Translations under genes and position numbers: made by a program
The notes under the pieces: generated by a model
The model's database searches: none
What the model was told of the DNA's origin: nothing
The model's input: only the letters and a program-made list of their open reading frames with translations
Assembly: GCA_025210525.1 (NCBI GenBank)
Contig: JAOARP010000058.1
Coordinates: forward strand, 248,001 to 312,000
Source: Marinisporobacter sp.
Lineage (GTDB): Bacteria > Bacillota > Clostridia > Peptostreptococcales > Thermotaleaceae
Direction: 5' to 3'
Length of the DNA: 64,000 bases
Part shown: piece by piece, positions 37,808-47,290 of the stretch
Position numbering within the stretch: position 1 is the stretch's first letter
Layout of the letters: each line of letters begins with the position of its first letter

Positions 37808-38194
37808 ATGGAGATATTTAAAATTGTTGGAATAGGTATTATTGCAACTATTTTAACGATTGTTCTTAAAAATCAAAGACCTGAAATATCCTTACAAATT
37901 AGTATCGTAACAGGAGTGATTATTTTTATTTTAGTCGTAACAAAATTAGCTTCTGTTTTAGAAACTTTAAATATACTGGCAAGAAAAGTGGATATGGATT
38001 TAGTCTATATTACGACTATTTTGAAAATTGTTGGAATTGCTTATGTATCAGAATTTGGTGCACAAGTTTGCAGGGATGCAGGTGAGGGAGCTATTGCTTC
38101 AAAAATTGAGTTTGCAGGAAAAATTTTGATTATGGTCTTAGCTGTGCCGATTTTAATCGCATTACTCAATTTAATTGTTCAATTAATGCCATAG
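37808..38194 (+). CDS. spoIIIAD: Stage III sporulation protein AD
   Basis: 128-residue polytopic protein. MEIFKIVGIGIIATILTIVLK, then KNQRPEISLQISI and the GIAYVSEFGAQVCRDAGEGAIASKIE pattern mark SpoIIIAD. ATG 37808 is chosen with AAAGG 10 bp upstream; the ATG at 37802 is possible. Confidence 0.94.
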   Translation: MEIFKIVGIGIIATILTIVLKNQRPEISLQISIVTGVIIFILVVTKLASVLETLNILARKVDMDLVYITTILKIVGIAYVSEFGAQVCRDAGEGAIASKIEFAGKILIMVLAVPILIALLNLIVQLMP

Positions 38195-38206
38195 GATGTG
38201 AATAGA

Positions 38207-39391
38207 ATGAAGCGATTATTAATGATCATCATTTTGTTAGTGAGTTTTAATATAAATATCATTTATGCCCTAGAAACAGGAACTGAAATGGAAAGTATAA
38301 GTGATGAACTGATTCTAAAGCAATTAGAAAATATAAATACGAATCCATTAGAAGATGTTATTAAAAATCTTAATCATAGTACAGATGATTATTTTCCTAA
38401 TATCCATTTAAAGAAAATGATGTTTTCTCTTATAAAAGGAGAAGAAGCCTTCACTTTAAAAGATCTACTCAATGGATTATTAAAAATTATTTTTAAAGAA
38501 ACTGTAGCCAATTCTTCATTATTAGCAAAATTAATTGTACTATCTCTGCTCTGTGCATTTTTACATAACCTCTCTAGTGCTTTTGCTAATGATGCAGTAG
38601 GAAAACTTGCCTATACAGCTTGTTATTTAGTCATTGTTGCTATTGCTATAAAAAGTTTTTCTATTGCTACTGCCATTGGTATTGATACCATTGATGAAAT
38701 GGTTTCTTTTATGCAAGCACTACTTCCTATATTATTGACGTTATTGATCTCTATGGGAGCTATTACCTCAACAGCTATGTTTCAACCTGTTATTGTTGCA
38801 TCTGTAAGTGTTGCTAGTACCCTCATGAAGGATGTTGTTGTACCTATTATATTTTTTTCGGTGATTTTATCTATTGTTAATAATTTTTCTTCAAAAATTC
38901 ATATATCAAAATTAGCAGGCTTACTTAAGCAGGTATGTGTTGTACTCCTAGGCTTTATGCTCACCATCTTCACTGGGATTATTACCATTCAAGGAGTTAC
39001 AGCATCTACAGCAGATGGTGTTACCATCAGAACAGCTAAATTTGCTGTTGATCGATTTATTCCTGTTGTAGGGAGTTTTGTTTCGGAAGCTTTTGATACC
39101 ATTTTAGGGTGCTCTTTATTAATAAAAAATGCAGTAGGTGCTATAGGAATCATCATTCTTGCTATTATTATTGCCTTGCCGCTACTTAAGATATTAACCC
39201 TTATATTTGTTTATAAAATGACTGCTGCAATTATTGAACCTATTACAGAAAATCAATTGGTAAATTGTTTAAATGATATGAGTAATGCAATGGTCTTAAT
39301 ATTAGGAACCGTTATTTCAGTAGCTATCATGTTCTTTTTGACTGTAACAATGATTGTCGGAGCTGGAAATATAACCCTTATGATGAGGTAG
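38207..39391 (+). CDS. spoIIIAE: Stage III sporulation protein AE
   Basis: 394 residues with a signal-like N-terminal helix, a polar stretch and about eight membrane helices. LSLLCAFLHNLSSAF, GCSLLIKNAVGAIGI and TENQLVNCLNDMSNA are family motifs. It forms the main membrane part of the channel. The ATG at 38207 is chosen; GTG 38198 sits too close to AGGA. Confidence 0.94.
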   Translation: MKRLLMIIILLVSFNINIIYALETGTEMESISDELILKQLENINTNPLEDVIKNLNHSTDDYFPNIHLKKMMFSLIKGEEAFTLKDLLNGLLKIIFKETVANSSLLAKLIVLSLLCAFLHNLSSAFANDAVGKLAYTACYLVIVAIAIKSFSIATAIGIDTIDEMVSFMQALLPILLTLLISMGAITSTAMFQPVIVASVSVASTLMKDVVVPIIFFSVILSIVNNFSSKIHISKLAGLLKQVCVVLLGFMLTIFTGIITIQGVTASTADGVTIRTAKFAVDRFIPVVGSFVSEAFDTILGCSLLIKNAVGAIGIIILAIIIALPLLKILTLIFVYKMTAAIIEPITENQLVNCLNDMSNAMVLILGTVISVAIMFFLTVTMIVGAGNITLMMR

Positions 39392-39400
39392 GTGTTACGA

Positions 39401-40027
39401 ATGATGAATTTTTTAAAGAGTTGGATTTTAAATATTACATCTGTTGTGATTTTTATCACTATTATAGAATTAATTTTTCCCAACAGCAGTATGAAAAAGT
39501 ATATCAAGATGATTGTAGGATTGTTAGTTATGCTAGTAATTATCAATCCCATATTAGAAGTTATGCACGGAAAATTCCAATTAGAGGAAGACATTTTTAA
39601 AGCCTCTTCAGCTATACAAAGACAAGAACTGGTTCTTAATGTGAAGAAATTTAAAGGAACTCAAAAAAAGCAAATCATTTCTGTCTACAAGGATTATGTG
39701 GAAAAATATATCAAAGATCAAATAGAATTCAATAATACCATTCATGTTTTAAATATTGACGCTACGATAGAGGAAAACTTAGACAGTGAAAAATTTGGAA
39801 ATATCCAAAAACTGTCTATTGTATTATCAGAATCTGATGAGCAGTTATCAAATGAAGGGATACAACCTGTATCCAATATTAATATCCATATAAACGAAAA
39901 TAATGAAAATATCAAATTATCTAAAAAAGATCACGTCTTAAAAGAAATTAGAGAACATATTCATAAATATTACGGCTTAGATGAAAATAATATTTATATA
40001 CATATACAAAAAAAGAAAAATAAATGA
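39401..40027 (+). CDS. spoIIIAF: Stage III sporulation protein AF
   Basis: About 208 residues. Two N-terminal membrane helices (about 8-28 and 34-52) with FPNSSMKKYIKMIVGLLVMLVI, then a soluble ring-building domain related to SpoIIIAG/AH. AGGTG precedes the ATG at 39401 (39404 also possible). Confidence 0.92.
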   Translation: MMNFLKSWILNITSVVIFITIIELIFPNSSMKKYIKMIVGLLVMLVIINPILEVMHGKFQLEEDIFKASSAIQRQELVLNVKKFKGTQKKQIISVYKDYVEKYIKDQIEFNNTIHVLNIDATIEENLDSEKFGNIQKLSIVLSESDEQLSNEGIQPVSNINIHINENNENIKLSKKDHVLKEIREHIHKYYGLDENNIYIHIQKKKNK

Positions 40028-40040
40028 GGGAGGTAAAAAA

Positions 40041-40622
40041 ATGAAAATCTTAGATAGATTTAAAGAATATATCGGAAATAATGGATATAAAAAAATTGTA
40101 TATAATCTTTTGATCGTTATGATTATATGCACCATTGCTTTAATTACATGGGATAGCTTTTATCCCCTTGAGATAACAAGCAATGATCTAATTCTTAAAG
40201 ACAATCCTAAAGATGAAGAGATTGTCTTTAAGAGTGAATATAAAGATAGCAGCGAAGAAAAGTTAAAAAAAATATTAAGTAACATAAAAGGTGTAGGAGA
40301 AGTAGATGTAATGATTACTTATGAAACAAGTACAGAGGTAGTACCTGCTTTGAATGTAACAAAATCAAGCCAAGTAACAGAAGAAAAAGATGCTCAGGGG
40401 GGAGTAAGAACAACTACTCAAGATGAATCAGATCAAAATGTTATTATGTCGAATCAAAATGAACAGCTTGTTGTCATTAAAGAAATCAAACCACAAATAA
40501 GAGGAGTTGTTATTGTAGCAACAGGAGCTTCTGATATAAAGATCAAAACAGAACTTATAGAAGCTGCACAAACACTATTTCAGATACCTACACATAAAGT
40601 AATGGTATATGAAAAAAAATAA
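40041..40622 (+). CDS. spoIIIAG: Stage III sporulation protein AG
   Basis: 193 residues. One N-terminal membrane helix (about 20-38) and a ring-forming domain with LKKILSNIKGVGEVDVMITYE and RGVVIVATGASDIKIK. The ATG at 40041 follows GGGAGG; the frame is open 20 codons upstream but has no site. SpoIIIAG forms the large ring of the channel in B. subtilis. Confidence 0.94.
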   Translation: MKILDRFKEYIGNNGYKKIVYNLLIVMIICTIALITWDSFYPLEITSNDLILKDNPKDEEIVFKSEYKDSSEEKLKKILSNIKGVGEVDVMITYETSTEVVPALNVTKSSQVTEEKDAQGGVRTTTQDESDQNVIMSNQNEQLVVIKEIKPQIRGVVIVATGASDIKIKTELIEAAQTLFQIPTHKVMVYEKK

Positions 40623-40639
40623 TTATAGGGGGATTTTCT

Positions 40640-41323
40640 ATGTTTAAAATAAAAAGAAGGAACGTGTTTGTTTTCTCACTTGTCCTTGTTCTATGTTTTA
40701 TTGGGTATTTAAATTATGCAGTCAATAAATATGCTTCTTTAGAAACATCTAGTGATTTCCAAGAATATGAAGAAAATAAGCTTGCTCAAAATTTTATTTC
40801 TAGCGAAAATTCTGAGGATCTCTTAAGTGAAGAAACAAATAGTAATGAATATATAGAAACAAATGAAGAAGGGAAAAGTATCTCGGTAGTAGATAGTAAA
40901 GGTAACCAAATAGAAGATATGGTGACTAAAACCAGTAAGAATATAAACACTACAATTAATAGTAATGCAAAAAAAACAAATTATTTTATTGAATCAAGAT
41001 TAAATATGAATATAGAAAGAGAAAAAATGATTTCCCTCTTAAATGAAATGATCAATAATGATCGAACAGATGCGGCTAATAGAAAAGCTGCAAGTGATGA
41101 AAAAATGAAATTAATTGATGTCATGAGTAAAGAAAAAATAGTAGAAAACTTAGTAAAAGCAAAAGGTTTTGAAGAGGCATTAGTATTTATTACAGATCAC
41201 TCTGCTAATATTATTGTAGAAAAAGAAAAATTAAATGATGCAGATGTAGCTAAAATATTAGATATTGTCATCAGAGAAACAAAATTTTCCCCTGAAAACA
41301 TAAAAATATCAAATAAATATTAG
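40640..41323 (+). CDS. spoIIIAH: Stage III sporulation protein AH
   Basis: 227 residues. One N-terminal membrane helix, an acidic linker and a C-terminal ring domain (LVKAKGFEEALVFITDHSANIIV) that partners forespore SpoIIQ. No SpoIIQ gene is in the window. Last gene of the spoIIIA operon. Confidence 0.93.
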   Translation: MFKIKRRNVFVFSLVLVLCFIGYLNYAVNKYASLETSSDFQEYEENKLAQNFISSENSEDLLSEETNSNEYIETNEEGKSISVVDSKGNQIEDMVTKTSKNINTTINSNAKKTNYFIESRLNMNIEREKMISLLNEMINNDRTDAANRKAASDEKMKLIDVMSKEKIVENLVKAKGFEEALVFITDHSANIIVEKEKLNDADVAKILDIVIRETKFSPENIKISNKY

Positions 41324-41401
41324 TTGGATTTGTAAATATTAGCTAGGTTTGGTATAATGGTTTTGATTAAGTTATTTACATAAGAGCAGGGGGTATCGTC
41401 G

Positions 41402-41782
41402 ATGACTAATAACATTGAACATGGTCAAATAAAAATTGCTGATGAAGTAGTTGGTGTCATTGCAGGTCTAGCAGCTACAGAAGTTCCTGGAGTAGCAGGA
41501 ATGAGCGGTGGTATTGCTGGTGGCATCGCTGAAATGCTAGGTCGAAAAAACCTATCTAAAGGCGTAAAAGTAGAAGTTGGAGAAAAAGAAGCTGCCATAG
41601 ATTTATATATTATTGTAGAATATGGTGCAAAAATTCCTGATGTAGCATGGCAAATACAAGAAAGCGTAAAAAAAGCAATAGAGACAATGACAGGTCTTAA
41701 CGTAGTAGAAGTAAATATTCACGTTCAAGGCGTAAATATGGAAAAAGATGAAAAAGAAGAGAGTCCTTTAAGAGTAAAATAG
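41402..41782 (+). CDS. Asp23/Gls24 family envelope stress protein
   Basis: 126 residues. GQIKIADEVVGVIAGLAATEVPGVAGM and VEVGEKEAAIDLYIIVEYG are the family signatures. Asp23 proteins form a layer under the membrane held by AmaP. The next genes are amaP and a DUF2273 protein, the standard partners. A hairpin terminator follows. Confidence 0.94.
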   Translation: MTNNIEHGQIKIADEVVGVIAGLAATEVPGVAGMSGGIAGGIAEMLGRKNLSKGVKVEVGEKEAAIDLYIIVEYGAKIPDVAWQIQESVKKAIETMTGLNVVEVNIHVQGVNMEKDEKEESPLRVK

Positions 41783-41788
41783 TCAGAA

Positions 41789-41832
41789 ATTTAAATTAAC
41801 CCTCAATTTTTTGAGGGTTAATTTAAATGTTT
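41789..41832 (+). terminator. Hairpin terminator between the Asp23 gene and amaP
   Basis: A perfect 15-bp stem (tttaaattaaccctc / gagggttaatttaaa) with an 8-nt loop, followed by tgttttt. It probably ends the Asp23 transcript in part, lowering amaP relative to the abundant Asp23. Confidence 0.75.
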
Positions 41833-41851
41833 TTGAGAAAGGAGATTTTCT

Positions 41852-42388
41852 ATGAAATTAATCGATCGATTTTTCTTAGGTCTATATAGCCTATGTATTG
41901 CAGGTGTATCTTTTGTATTGATCCTTCTTCCTTTTAATGATTGGGTAGGTAGGTGGACAAGCTATATTTTAAAAACTTATATAATAAATGAGGAATATAT
42001 CATAGTGCCAGCAATTTTCTTTATTTTAAGTCTTCGTTTTCTTTTTTCTGGATCAAAAAAGAATGATTTTAAAGGAAATGCAGTAATCAAACATACTTCC
42101 TATGGAGAAGTAAAAATCACTATGGAAACCATTGAAAATATGGCTCATAAATGTGCACAAGGAGTACATGGTCTTAGAGATATTAAAGCAATATCTCGTC
42201 ATAGTCATGATGGGTTAGTTATTACGATCAAGGCATTTGCCCTTAGTGATATAAATATTCCTGAAAAAGCTATGGCTATTCAGAAAAAAACAAAGGAACA
42301 TATTGAAGAAACTACAGGAGTAGCTGTAAAAGAAGTGAAAATTACGATTAATGATATTGCATCTCAAAGTAAAAAAAGAGTACAATAG
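41852..42388 (+). CDS. amaP: Alkaline shock response membrane anchor AmaP
   Basis: 178 residues. Two membrane helices (about 8-28 and 46-62) with a short loop, followed by an Asp23-like cytoplasmic domain (YGEVKITMETIENMAHK). Anchors Asp23 to the membrane. AAAGGAG precedes the ATG. Confidence 0.88.
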   Translation: MKLIDRFFLGLYSLCIAGVSFVLILLPFNDWVGRWTSYILKTYIINEEYIIVPAIFFILSLRFLFSGSKKNDFKGNAVIKHTSYGEVKITMETIENMAHKCAQGVHGLRDIKAISRHSHDGLVITIKAFALSDINIPEKAMAIQKKTKEHIEETTGVAVKEVKITINDIASQSKKRVQ

Positions 42389-42405
42389 GATTGAGGGGTA
42401 TCAAT

Positions 42406-42633
42406 ATGAATAGAGAGAAGATATTCTATATAATTCTTGAAAATTACGGAAAAATTATTGGTGTATTTTTAGGTTTACTCGTAAGTATTTTAGTTATTTC
42501 TATTGGGGTTATAAAAACCCTATTTATATCTTTATGCCTTTACATAGGATACTTTATAGGAAGTAAAGTTGACAATAAAGAAAATATACTAGAAATATTA
42601 GATAAACTCTTGCCACTAGGAAAATACAAGTAA
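42406..42633 (+). CDS. DUF2273 small membrane protein
   Basis: 75 residues with two membrane helices (about 12-45) separated by a short turn, then KVDNKENILEILDKLLP. The ATG at 42406 follows GAGGGG. DUF2273 proteins accompany Asp23/AmaP throughout Firmicutes. Confidence 0.87.
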   Translation: MNREKIFYIILENYGKIIGVFLGLLVSILVISIGVIKTLFISLCLYIGYFIGSKVDNKENILEILDKLLPLGKYK

Positions 42634-42696
42634 ATTTTACATACAATACAAAATTTGTGGCAGACTATGAACAGAATTGAATTTAGGAGGAGCTTT

Positions 42697-43092
42697 ATGA
42701 ATAGAAAACTAGCACGCGAAATGGCAATGAAACTGATTTTTCAAATGGACATTCAAAATGATTTTTCAAATGAAAGAATTAATAAATTTTTAGGAGAATT
42801 ACCTGAAGATAATCAAAGAGATTATATTAGAGAGTTAGCTGAATGTTTTATAAATAATAAAGAAGAAATCGACAATAGAATTGAAGAAAATGCTAAGGGT
42901 TGGAAGATCAATAGAATTGCAAAGGTAGATCTTACTATTTTAAGAGTTGCTATTGGTGAAATATATTATATGGAAGATATTCCAGAAATTGTTTCTGTCA
43001 ATGAAGCCGTTGAAATGGCTAAAACTTTTAGTGCAGAGGATTCAAGTAAGTTTATCAATGGTGTTTTGGGTAGTATTTTAGAAAAGAAGTGA
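42697..43092 (+). CDS. nusB: Transcription antitermination factor NusB
   Basis: 131 residues, all-helical. MNRKLAREMAMKLIFQMD, then the KVDLTILRVAIGEIYYMEDIP and SVNEAVEMAKTF motifs. NusB with NusE/S10 binds boxA in rRNA antitermination. The ATG at 42697 follows AGGAGGAG. Start of the nusB-folD-xseAB-ispA-dxs block. Confidence 0.95.
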   Translation: MNRKLAREMAMKLIFQMDIQNDFSNERINKFLGELPEDNQRDYIRELAECFINNKEEIDNRIEENAKGWKINRIAKVDLTILRVAIGEIYYMEDIPEIVSVNEAVEMAKTFSAEDSSKFINGVLGSILEKK

Positions 43093-43099
43093 TAAAAAT

Positions 43100-44038
43100 A
43101 TGCAAAATCTTGTTTTAGGTATTGATACAAGCAATTATACTACTTCTATTGCTATAGTAGATCATGAAAATAATTTGATAATAGATCATAGAAAAATACT
43201 TGCTGTTAAAGAGGGTACGAGAGGATTAAGACAATCTGATGCCCTCTTTCAGCATGTTATAAACCTACCCGTATTATTTGAAAAAATATCAGAATTAAAT
43301 TTGGGTACACGTATAAAAATTGTATCTGTTAGCAGTAGTCCTCGACCTGTAGAAGGATCGTATATGCCAGTTTTTAGAGCAGCTCAATCCTTTGGAAAAA
43401 CCATTGCCCATACATTAAACTGTACATATAAAGAATTTAGCCATCAAGAAGGACATATTGAGGCTGCTAAGTGGTCAATCGGTAAAAAACTTGAATCTGA
43501 ATTTGTCGGGGTGCACATATCAGGTGGTACAACTGAAATCCTTCATGTTAAAAATAATGATGAATTTGGCTATACTATAAATATTTTAGGTGGAACGTCA
43601 GATATTAGTGCTGGACAATTTATCGATCGAGTAGGTGTAAGTTTAGGTTTTAAGTTTCCAGCTGGTAAAGAAATGGATCAATTAGCTATAAATACATTAA
43701 AAAAAGAAATAGTACTACCTGTATCAATGAAAAATACTCATATGAGCTTTTCAGGTCCTGAAACAGCAATTCAAAAATTAGTCAATAAAGATGTAGATCA
43801 AGCTTCATTAGCAAAGGCTGTACTTGAATGTATAGCTTGTTCTTTGAAGAAAACCATTTTAAATACCCTTAAAAGCACAGGGTTAAAACAGGTATTAATG
43901 ATGGGTGGTGTAGCATCCAGTCAATATATAAAAAAATATTTACTTGAGAACATGCCAAAAGAATATGAAATTTATTTTGGAGAAGCTAAATATTGTACGG
44001 ATAATGCTGTAGGAACAGCATTATTAGGGATAAAATAA
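43100..44038 (+). CDS. TsaD/Kae1-like protein (peptidase M22 paralogue)
   Basis: 312 residues of the ASKHA fold. It has an N-terminal phosphate loop GIDTSNYTTS, a metal-binding HQEGH (equivalent to HxEGH of TsaD), HISGGTTEIL and MMGGVASS. It is shorter and more diverged than true TsaD, which makes t6A in tRNA, and this location beside nusB/folD is that of the paralogue found in many Clostridia. The actual substrate is unknown; a true tsaD probably lies elsewhere. Confidence 0.78.
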   Translation: MQNLVLGIDTSNYTTSIAIVDHENNLIIDHRKILAVKEGTRGLRQSDALFQHVINLPVLFEKISELNLGTRIKIVSVSSSPRPVEGSYMPVFRAAQSFGKTIAHTLNCTYKEFSHQEGHIEAAKWSIGKKLESEFVGVHISGGTTEILHVKNNDEFGYTINILGGTSDISAGQFIDRVGVSLGFKFPAGKEMDQLAINTLKKEIVLPVSMKNTHMSFSGPETAIQKLVNKDVDQASLAKAVLECIACSLKKTILNTLKSTGLKQVLMMGGVASSQYIKKYLLENMPKEYEIYFGEAKYCTDNAVGTALLGIK

Positions 44039-44059
44039 TTTTATTTAGGAGGGATATTT

Positions 44060-44911
44060 ATGTGTGCGAAAATTTTAGATGGAAGAAAAATATCTAAAGA
44101 AATTCGGAATGATATCATAGAGCAGGTTCAGCATTTAAAAGATCGTTATGAAGTAGCTCCAGGTCTTGCAGTTGTTATTGTAGGGGATGATGATGCTTCT
44201 CATGTATATGTATCTATGAAGGAAAAAGCATGCCAAAAAGTTGGTTTTCATTCAGAAGTATATAAGCTACCAAAAGAAACTACCCAAGAAGAACTTCTAA
44301 AACTCATTGATGAATTAAATGCGAGTAAAAAAATACATGGCATCTTAGTTCAATTACCGCTACCAAAGGGAATAGATGAAAATCTTATTAATTCACATAT
44401 ACTCCCTACTAAGGATGTAGATGGTTTCCATGCTATAAACACAGGTAAACTCTTGTTAGGAGAAGAAAGCTTTATCCCTTGTACCCCTAAAGGTATTTTA
44501 GAATTAATTAAAAGAACAGGAGAAAATCTTACAGGAAAACATGCTGTGGTTATTGGAAGAAGCAATATTGTTGGGAAACCTGCTGGAGTATTACTCCTTA
44601 AAGAAAATACTACTGTAACCATTTGTCACTCTAAAACAGAAAATCTAGAAAAACACGTGCAAATGGCAGATATTGTTGTTGCTGCTGTAGGCATTCCAGA
44701 ATTAATAAAGGGAAATATGATTAAAGAAGGAGCCATTGTCATTGATGCTGGTACTAGAAAAGTAAATGGTAAATTAGTTGGAGATGTAGCTTATGAAGAA
44801 GCTTCTAAAAAAGCTTCATGGATTACCCCTGTTCCTGGTGGTGTAGGACCTATGACAATTACTATGTTACTTGAAAATACATTAAAGGCAGCAAAAGCAC
44901 AATGCGAATAA
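44060..44911 (+). CDS. folD: Methylenetetrahydrofolate dehydrogenase/cyclohydrolase
   Basis: 283-residue bifunctional enzyme that interconverts 5,10-methylene-, methenyl- and 10-formyl-THF. SHVYVSMKEKACQKVG includes the catalytic Lys, HGILVQLPLPKG and PTKDVDGFH follow, and the NADP site has VVIGRSNIVGKP. PGGVGPMTITMLLENT closes the protein. AGGAGGG upstream. It overlaps xseA by 10 bp. Confidence 0.96.
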   Translation: MCAKILDGRKISKEIRNDIIEQVQHLKDRYEVAPGLAVVIVGDDDASHVYVSMKEKACQKVGFHSEVYKLPKETTQEELLKLIDELNASKKIHGILVQLPLPKGIDENLINSHILPTKDVDGFHAINTGKLLLGEESFIPCTPKGILELIKRTGENLTGKHAVVIGRSNIVGKPAGVLLLKENTTVTICHSKTENLEKHVQMADIVVAAVGIPELIKGNMIKEGAIVIDAGTRKVNGKLVGDVAYEEASKKASWITPVPGGVGPMTITMLLENTLKAAKAQCE

Positions 44912-46158
44912 GAAGTTTAACCGTTTCAGAACTCAATAAGTATATAAAAAAACTATTAAGCAGTGATCCTATTTTAAATCATATTCATTTAAAGGGAGAA
45001 ATTTCAAATTTTAAAGCTCATGGAAGTGGCCATTTCTATTTATCTCTAAAAGATGAAAAGAGTAAGATTAACTGTGTTATGTTTAAAGGAAATAATCAGG
45101 GAATAAAATTTATTCCTGAAAATGGTATGAAGGTACTTGTTAAAGGATATGTATCTTCCTATGAAAGAGATGGTCAATATCAATTATATATAGAAGAAAT
45201 GGAACCTGATGGAATCGGCGCGCTCTATTTAGCATTTGAACAATTGAAAATAAAGCTTGAAAATATGGGGTTGTTCGATCCTAGTAAAAAGCAAAAGATT
45301 CCTTTTCTTGCTGAAAAAATTGCTGTAGTTACTTCTCCTACAGGCGCTGCTATTCGAGATATTATTTCTGTTATTAAAAGAAGAAACGCTTATGTTGAAC
45401 TAACTATTTATCCTGTATTAGTTCAAGGAGAAAATGCAGCAAGAGAGATTTCAAAAGCTATTGATAAGATTAATAAACATAGAAAAGATATAGATTTAAT
45501 TATTATGGGAAGAGGTGGAGGGTCTATTGAAGAATTATGGGCTTTTAATGAGGAAATTGTTGCACAAAGCATATATTCTTCAAAACTTCCTATTATTTCA
45601 GCTGTTGGACATGAAACAGATTATACTATTTCAGATTTTGTAGCTGATTTAAGGGCACCAACACCTTCAGCAGCAGCAGAATTAGCTGTTCCTCGTATAT
45701 TAGATATAGAATATACATTAAATACTTATTATAATAAAATGAATACTTCTCTTTCTCAAATATTAAAAGACAAAAGAAATACGCTTGTGAAAATAGATGA
45801 GATAAAATTAAAATCCTATTTGCAAAGTAAAATTAATGAAGAACGTCAAACTATTGATTCATTGCAAAAGGATTTAACGAATCATACTCGCCTACAATTA
45901 GAAACTTATAAGGGTAGGTTAGTTAGATCTATTTCTAAGCTTGAAGGAATCAACCCATTTGCTACTATTCTAAGGGGATATGCTATTGCATTTGATAAGG
46001 AAAATAAACAGACAATCAATACAATAGAAAATGTAAACAAAGGGGACAATATAAATATTATGTTAACCGACGGGGTTGTCTCTTGTGTTGTCACTAAAAA
46101 GGAGAAGGAGGAGCATTTACTTGAGTACATTACAAAATTTAAAACTGAAAAAGAGTGA
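44902..46158 (+). CDS. xseA: Exodeoxyribonuclease VII large subunit
   Basis: 418 residues. N-terminal OB-fold (ISNFKAHGSGHFYLSLKDE), catalytic core with TSPTGAAIRDI, GRGGGSIEELWAFN and SAVGHETDYTISD, then a long coiled coil. Degrades single-stranded DNA with XseB. ATG 44902 lies inside the last codons of folD. Confidence 0.96.
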   Translation: MRIRSLTVSELNKYIKKLLSSDPILNHIHLKGEISNFKAHGSGHFYLSLKDEKSKINCVMFKGNNQGIKFIPENGMKVLVKGYVSSYERDGQYQLYIEEMEPDGIGALYLAFEQLKIKLENMGLFDPSKKQKIPFLAEKIAVVTSPTGAAIRDIISVIKRRNAYVELTIYPVLVQGENAAREISKAIDKINKHRKDIDLIIMGRGGGSIEELWAFNEEIVAQSIYSSKLPIISAVGHETDYTISDFVADLRAPTPSAAAELAVPRILDIEYTLNTYYNKMNTSLSQILKDKRNTLVKIDEIKLKSYLQSKINEERQTIDSLQKDLTNHTRLQLETYKGRLVRSISKLEGINPFATILRGYAIAFDKENKQTINTIENVNKGDNINIMLTDGVVSCVVTKKEKEEHLLEYITKFKTEKE

Positions 46159-46381
46159 TTCTTTTGAAGATGCTATAAGAAAACTTGAAGAAACCGTATC
46201 TCTTTTAGATGAAGGGAAACTTACTTTAGATGAAACGTTATCTCTTTATGAAGAAGGAATTAAATTATATCGATACTGCAATAATATATTAGATAAGGCT
46301 GAACAAAAAATAAATATTATGATGGATGGAGAAGAAGTTTCTTTTTCTTCTTTTGATTTAGACGATTTTAGGGGGGAATAA
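46121..46381 (+). CDS. xseB: Exodeoxyribonuclease VII small subunit
   Basis: 86 residues, helical hairpin with SFEDAIRKLEETVSLLDEGKLTLDE. The TTG at 46121 with AGGAGG upstream is used; the frame is open further up only because it overlaps xseA. Overlap with xseA is 38 bp. Confidence 0.93.
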   Translation: MSTLQNLKLKKSDSFEDAIRKLEETVSLLDEGKLTLDETLSLYEEGIKLYRYCNNILDKAEQKINIMMDGEEVSFSSFDLDDFRGE

Positions 46382-46382
46382 A

Positions 46383-47273
46383 ATGGACTTAAAATTAGAG
46401 TTGCAAAAAAAAGCTGATTTAGTAGAAAATGCCTTAGAAAAATATTTACCAAAGGGAAATGATCCTCAAAGTCTTATTTTTGAATCTATGAAATATAGTA
46501 CTCTTTCTGGTGGAAAAAGATTACGTCCTATTCTTATGATGGCAGCTTGTGAATTTGTAGGAGGAAATGTAGAAGAGGTAATGCCTTTTGCATGTGCCAT
46601 AGAAATGATTCATACCTATTCATTAATTCATGATGATTTACCTGCTATGGATGATGATGACTATAGAAGAGGAAAACCTACAAATCATAAGGTATATGGA
46701 GAAGGGCTTGCTATTCTCGCAGGAGATGGTCTTCTTAATTATGCATTTGAATTAATGATTCAAGCCACTTTAAAGAACGACAAAAATTTAGAAAAAAAAG
46801 TATTAGCCATGAAAGAAATAAGTACTGCTTCAGGCATTCATGGCATGATTGGTGGACAAGTTGTAGACTTATTAAGTGAGAATAAAAAAATTGATGGTAC
46901 TACATTAGATTTTATTCATAATAATAAAACAGCAGCACTAATTATTGCTCCAATTAGAGCGGGTGCTATACTAGGTGGTGCAAATGAAGAAGAATTAGAA
47001 GCATTAACAACTTTTGCTAAAAGCATTGGCCTTGGATTTCAAATTAGAGATGATATTTTAGATATTATTGGAGATGAAAAAAAACTTGGTAAAAAAGTGG
47101 GGAGTGATATTGAAAATCAAAAGTCTACATACCCTTCTATATATGGCCTTGATGCTTCAAAGGAAAAAGTAAATGAACTTTTCCATAAAAGTGTTCAAGT
47201 GATTAAACATTTTGGTGACAAGTCAGAATTTTTCATCCAATTATCTGATTATCTTGTCAGAAGGGAATATTAA
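46383..47273 (+). CDS. ispA: Polyprenyl (farnesyl) diphosphate synthase
   Basis: 296 residues. It makes farnesyl diphosphate from IPP and DMAPP. First Asp-rich motif DDLPAMDDDD at about 84-93 and second DDILD near 223; GGKRLRP binds IPP. It is one bp from xseB and belongs to the isoprenoid block with dxs. Start ATG follows AGGGGGG. Confidence 0.95.
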   Translation: MDLKLELQKKADLVENALEKYLPKGNDPQSLIFESMKYSTLSGGKRLRPILMMAACEFVGGNVEEVMPFACAIEMIHTYSLIHDDLPAMDDDDYRRGKPTNHKVYGEGLAILAGDGLLNYAFELMIQATLKNDKNLEKKVLAMKEISTASGIHGMIGGQVVDLLSENKKIDGTTLDFIHNNKTAALIIAPIRAGAILGGANEEELEALTTFAKSIGLGFQIRDDILDIIGDEKKLGKKVGSDIENQKSTYPSIYGLDASKEKVNELFHKSVQVIKHFGDKSEFFIQLSDYLVRREY

Positions 47274-47290
47274 TTGGAGGAGGAAATACG

